This document shows, one piece after another, positions 62,668 to 64,000 of a stretch of 64,000 nt of DNA. Source of the DNA: Amycolatopsis nivea (GTDB lineage: Bacteria > Actinomycetota > Actinomycetes > Mycobacteriales > Pseudonocardiaceae); assembly GCF_004522235.1 (NCBI RefSeq), contig NZ_SDLT01000013.1, forward strand, positions 1-64,000. The letters run 5' to 3'. The stretch's first letter is position 1. Every line of letters begins with the position of its first letter. The position numbers were made by a program, and so were the translations under genes. The notes beneath the pieces are model-generated. The model ran no database searches. It saw only the letters and a program-made list of their open reading frames with translations, and had not been told where the DNA came from.

Positions 62668-62716
62668 AAGCTATTCGCGCCTGCCCGCGAATCCCCACCC
62701 CTAACGGCCCCTAACG
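62668..62716 (-). promoter_or_regulatory. TAGGGGT-box promoter of the 57254 PKS gene, with doubled box
   Basis: Leftward the sequence TTAGGGGCCGTTAGGGGTGG holds two boxes ten bases apart (plus CCCCTA at 62698-62703 and 62708-62713). A -10 hexamer TAGCTT (62668-62673) starts 30 bases after the inner box. The region also serves the divergent glycosyltransferase gene, for which TACCGT (62753-62758) is a possible -10. Confidence 0.6.
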
Positions 62717-62802
62717 CCGTAATGCCGGGTCTGCCGAGCGGCCCGCCGCGATTACCGTTTCCCCAGCAGTGTTTCCCGGACCCCGGCATCGGAGAGTGCG
62801 TT

Positions 62803-64000
62803 GTGCGAGTCATGTTGATGGTCTTCCCGACTAGGACGCACGTCTACAGCATGGCCCCGGTCGGGTGGGCGCTGGCGGCCGCCGGCCACGAGGTGCGGTT
62901 CGTCGGCCAGCGCAATCCCCGCGAGGTCCTGCCGTTCGCCGAAACCGGCCTCGACGCGATGTGGTTCGGCGAGGACCTCGACATCGCGGAGCACCGGCGG
63001 CTCAGCGCCGGCGGCGACGACACCGCGCACACCAGGCACCAGCTTTCCGAAAGCCGCCCGGAGCGCTACACCGAGGAGTACGTGCGCACCGTTTACGACG
63101 GCTGGGTCGACGTTTTCCGCTGGAACTCGCCGGAACCGCTGCTCAACGACCTCGTCCGGTTCGCCCGGCACTGGCAGCCGGACCTCGTCGTGTGGGACCC
63201 GCTGGTCTACACCGCGCCGATCGTCGCGCAGGCGGTCGGCGTCCCGCACCTGCGGATGATGTACGCGGCCGACCAGACGGCGCGGATCGGCGCGCAGTAC
63301 CGGGACCTGCGCGCGAGCAAGCCCGAGGACACCAGCCCGGACCCGTTCGTGGAATGGATGTCGGACGCGGTGGGCCGCTACGGCGCGGACTACGACGAGA
63401 ACCTGCGCTACGGCGTCAAAACCATCGACTGCCATCCGTCCTATCTCCGGTACGACGGCGTCGACGTCGACTACCTCCCGGCGCGGTTCGTGCCGTTGAA
63501 CAAGCCGATGGCGCTGCCGCGCTGGGTGGTCGAGCCCCCGTCGCGTCCGCGCGTCATGCTGACCCTCGGCATCTCCAACCGGCAGACGCTCGGCGAAGAG
63601 GAGACCTCGGTTTCCGCGCTGCTCGACGGCCTTGCCGACCTCGACGTCGAAGTGATCGCGACGCTCAACGCGGAGCAGCTCGCGTCGGTCGACAAGGTTC
63701 CGGACAACGTGCGCGCGGTGGACTTCGTGCCGATGTACGAGCTCCTCGCGAGCTGCTCGGCCATCGTGCACCAGGGCGGCGGCGCGACGATCGGCAACGC
63801 GGTGGTCAACGGCGTCCCCCAGCTGGTGATCCCCGGCACCACGTGGAGCGAGCGGATTTCCGCGCTCGCACAGGTGAAGCGCGGCAACGGCCTGATGATC
63901 GATCTGGAGGAGGTCACGCCGGGATCCGTCCGAAATGGACTCCAGCGATTGCTGGAGGAACCGTCCTTCCGCGAGTGCTCGCTCGAGGTCCGGGACGAGA
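62803..64000 (+). CDS. Activator-dependent-type macrolide glycosyltransferase (right end cut off)
   Basis: The first 399 codons of a full-length GT1 glycosyltransferase. The N-terminal domain keeps the block missing from the two shortened homologues (FRWNSPEPLLNDLVRFARHWQPDLVVWDPL), as in DesVII/EryCIII-type enzymes that need a P450-like helper. The C-terminal domain starts at RPRVMLTLGISNRQT and has the diphosphate motif HQGGGATIGN followed by GVPQLVIPG. It should attach a deoxysugar to the polyketide; donor genes are not in the window. The GTG follows GGAGAG by six bases. Confidence 0.88.
   Translation, partial: MRVMLMVFPTRTHVYSMAPVGWALAAAGHEVRFVGQRNPREVLPFAETGLDAMWFGEDLDIAEHRRLSAGGDDTAHTRHQLSESRPERYTEEYVRTVYDGWVDVFRWNSPEPLLNDLVRFARHWQPDLVVWDPLVYTAPIVAQAVGVPHLRMMYAADQTARIGAQYRDLRASKPEDTSPDPFVEWMSDAVGRYGADYDENLRYGVKTIDCHPSYLRYDGVDVDYLPARFVPLNKPMALPRWVVEPPSRPRVMLTLGISNRQTLGEEETSVSALLDGLADLDVEVIATLNAEQLASVDKVPDNVRAVDFVPMYELLASCSAIVHQGGGATIGNAVVNGVPQLVIPGTTWSERISALAQVKRGNGLMIDLEEVTPGSVRNGLQRLLEEPSFRECSLEVRDE

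Overview
The window is very GC-rich DNA (most third codon positions are G or C) with actinomycete-style genes, GTG starts, ATGA/GTGA-coupled operons and a large modular type I polyketide synthase (PKS) locus controlled by gamma-butyrolactone-type regulators. The gene families and the GC-rich inverted repeats fit a Pseudonocardiaceae member such as Amycolatopsis. That assignment is an inference, because there is no rRNA or housekeeping marker in the window.

Layout. (1) 1-1676: the first nine codons of a leftward gene with a tandem TetR-type operator, then about 1.6 kb without a gene that holds two fields of degenerate repeats. (2) 1677-11163: ordinary chromosomal genes. These are a RecB-like nuclease/helicase fusion, an esterase with a tandemly duplicated 3' end, a GNAT acetyltransferase, a DHFR-like/YCII/ECF sigma operon, a frameshifted phosphotransferase and RNase Z. 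(3) 11291-17427: a regulatory block with AfsA plus a coupled SDR, a gamma-butyrolactone-receptor-like TetR, a second receptor-like TetR, a SARP activator, a methyltransferase and a shortened GT1-like protein. (4) 17522-22123: a MacB-type ABC system with a small two-helix protein and a divergent TetR. (5) 22147-24987: a second copy of the receptor gene followed by the decayed remnant of a SARP gene, then a DrrAB-type exporter. (6) 25101-64000: the PKS proper. A three-gene PKS operon (45511 to 25101, leftward), a second shortened GT1-like protein, a small two-helix protein, a two-module terminal PKS with thioesterase, a type II thioesterase and a PqqD-like protein, a one-module PKS, and the start of a full-length activator-dependent-type glycosyltransferase leaving the right edge.

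How it fits together. Docking-domain types suggest the order 57254-62590, 40262-45511, 35502-40265, 25101-35468, 47455-55686. This would build a chain end with a 2,4-diene, one methyl and hydroxyl pair from the single methylmalonate module, and a further diene. The loading module and sugar pathway are not in the window. The terminal protein is odd: both of its modules have wrecked acyltransferases, neither has a ketoreductase, and the second ketosynthase has lost the His of its HGTGT motif. Both keep an intact-looking dehydratase, ahead of a normal thioesterase.

Regulation. Receptor-type operators (consensus close to AAACCGACCNCCCGGTTTNC) sit at the afsA start, both receptor genes, and the SARP/TetR divergent region. 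Separately, a TAGGGGT box lies 29-30 nt upstream of a TANNNT -10 hexamer at the three PKS promoters and both shortened-GT promoters. A similar arrangement with a weaker hexamer precedes the type II thioesterase. A third motif, TGTAAGNCTTGCACAGTTTA, links the TetR/ABC operon with the distant two-helix protein gene.
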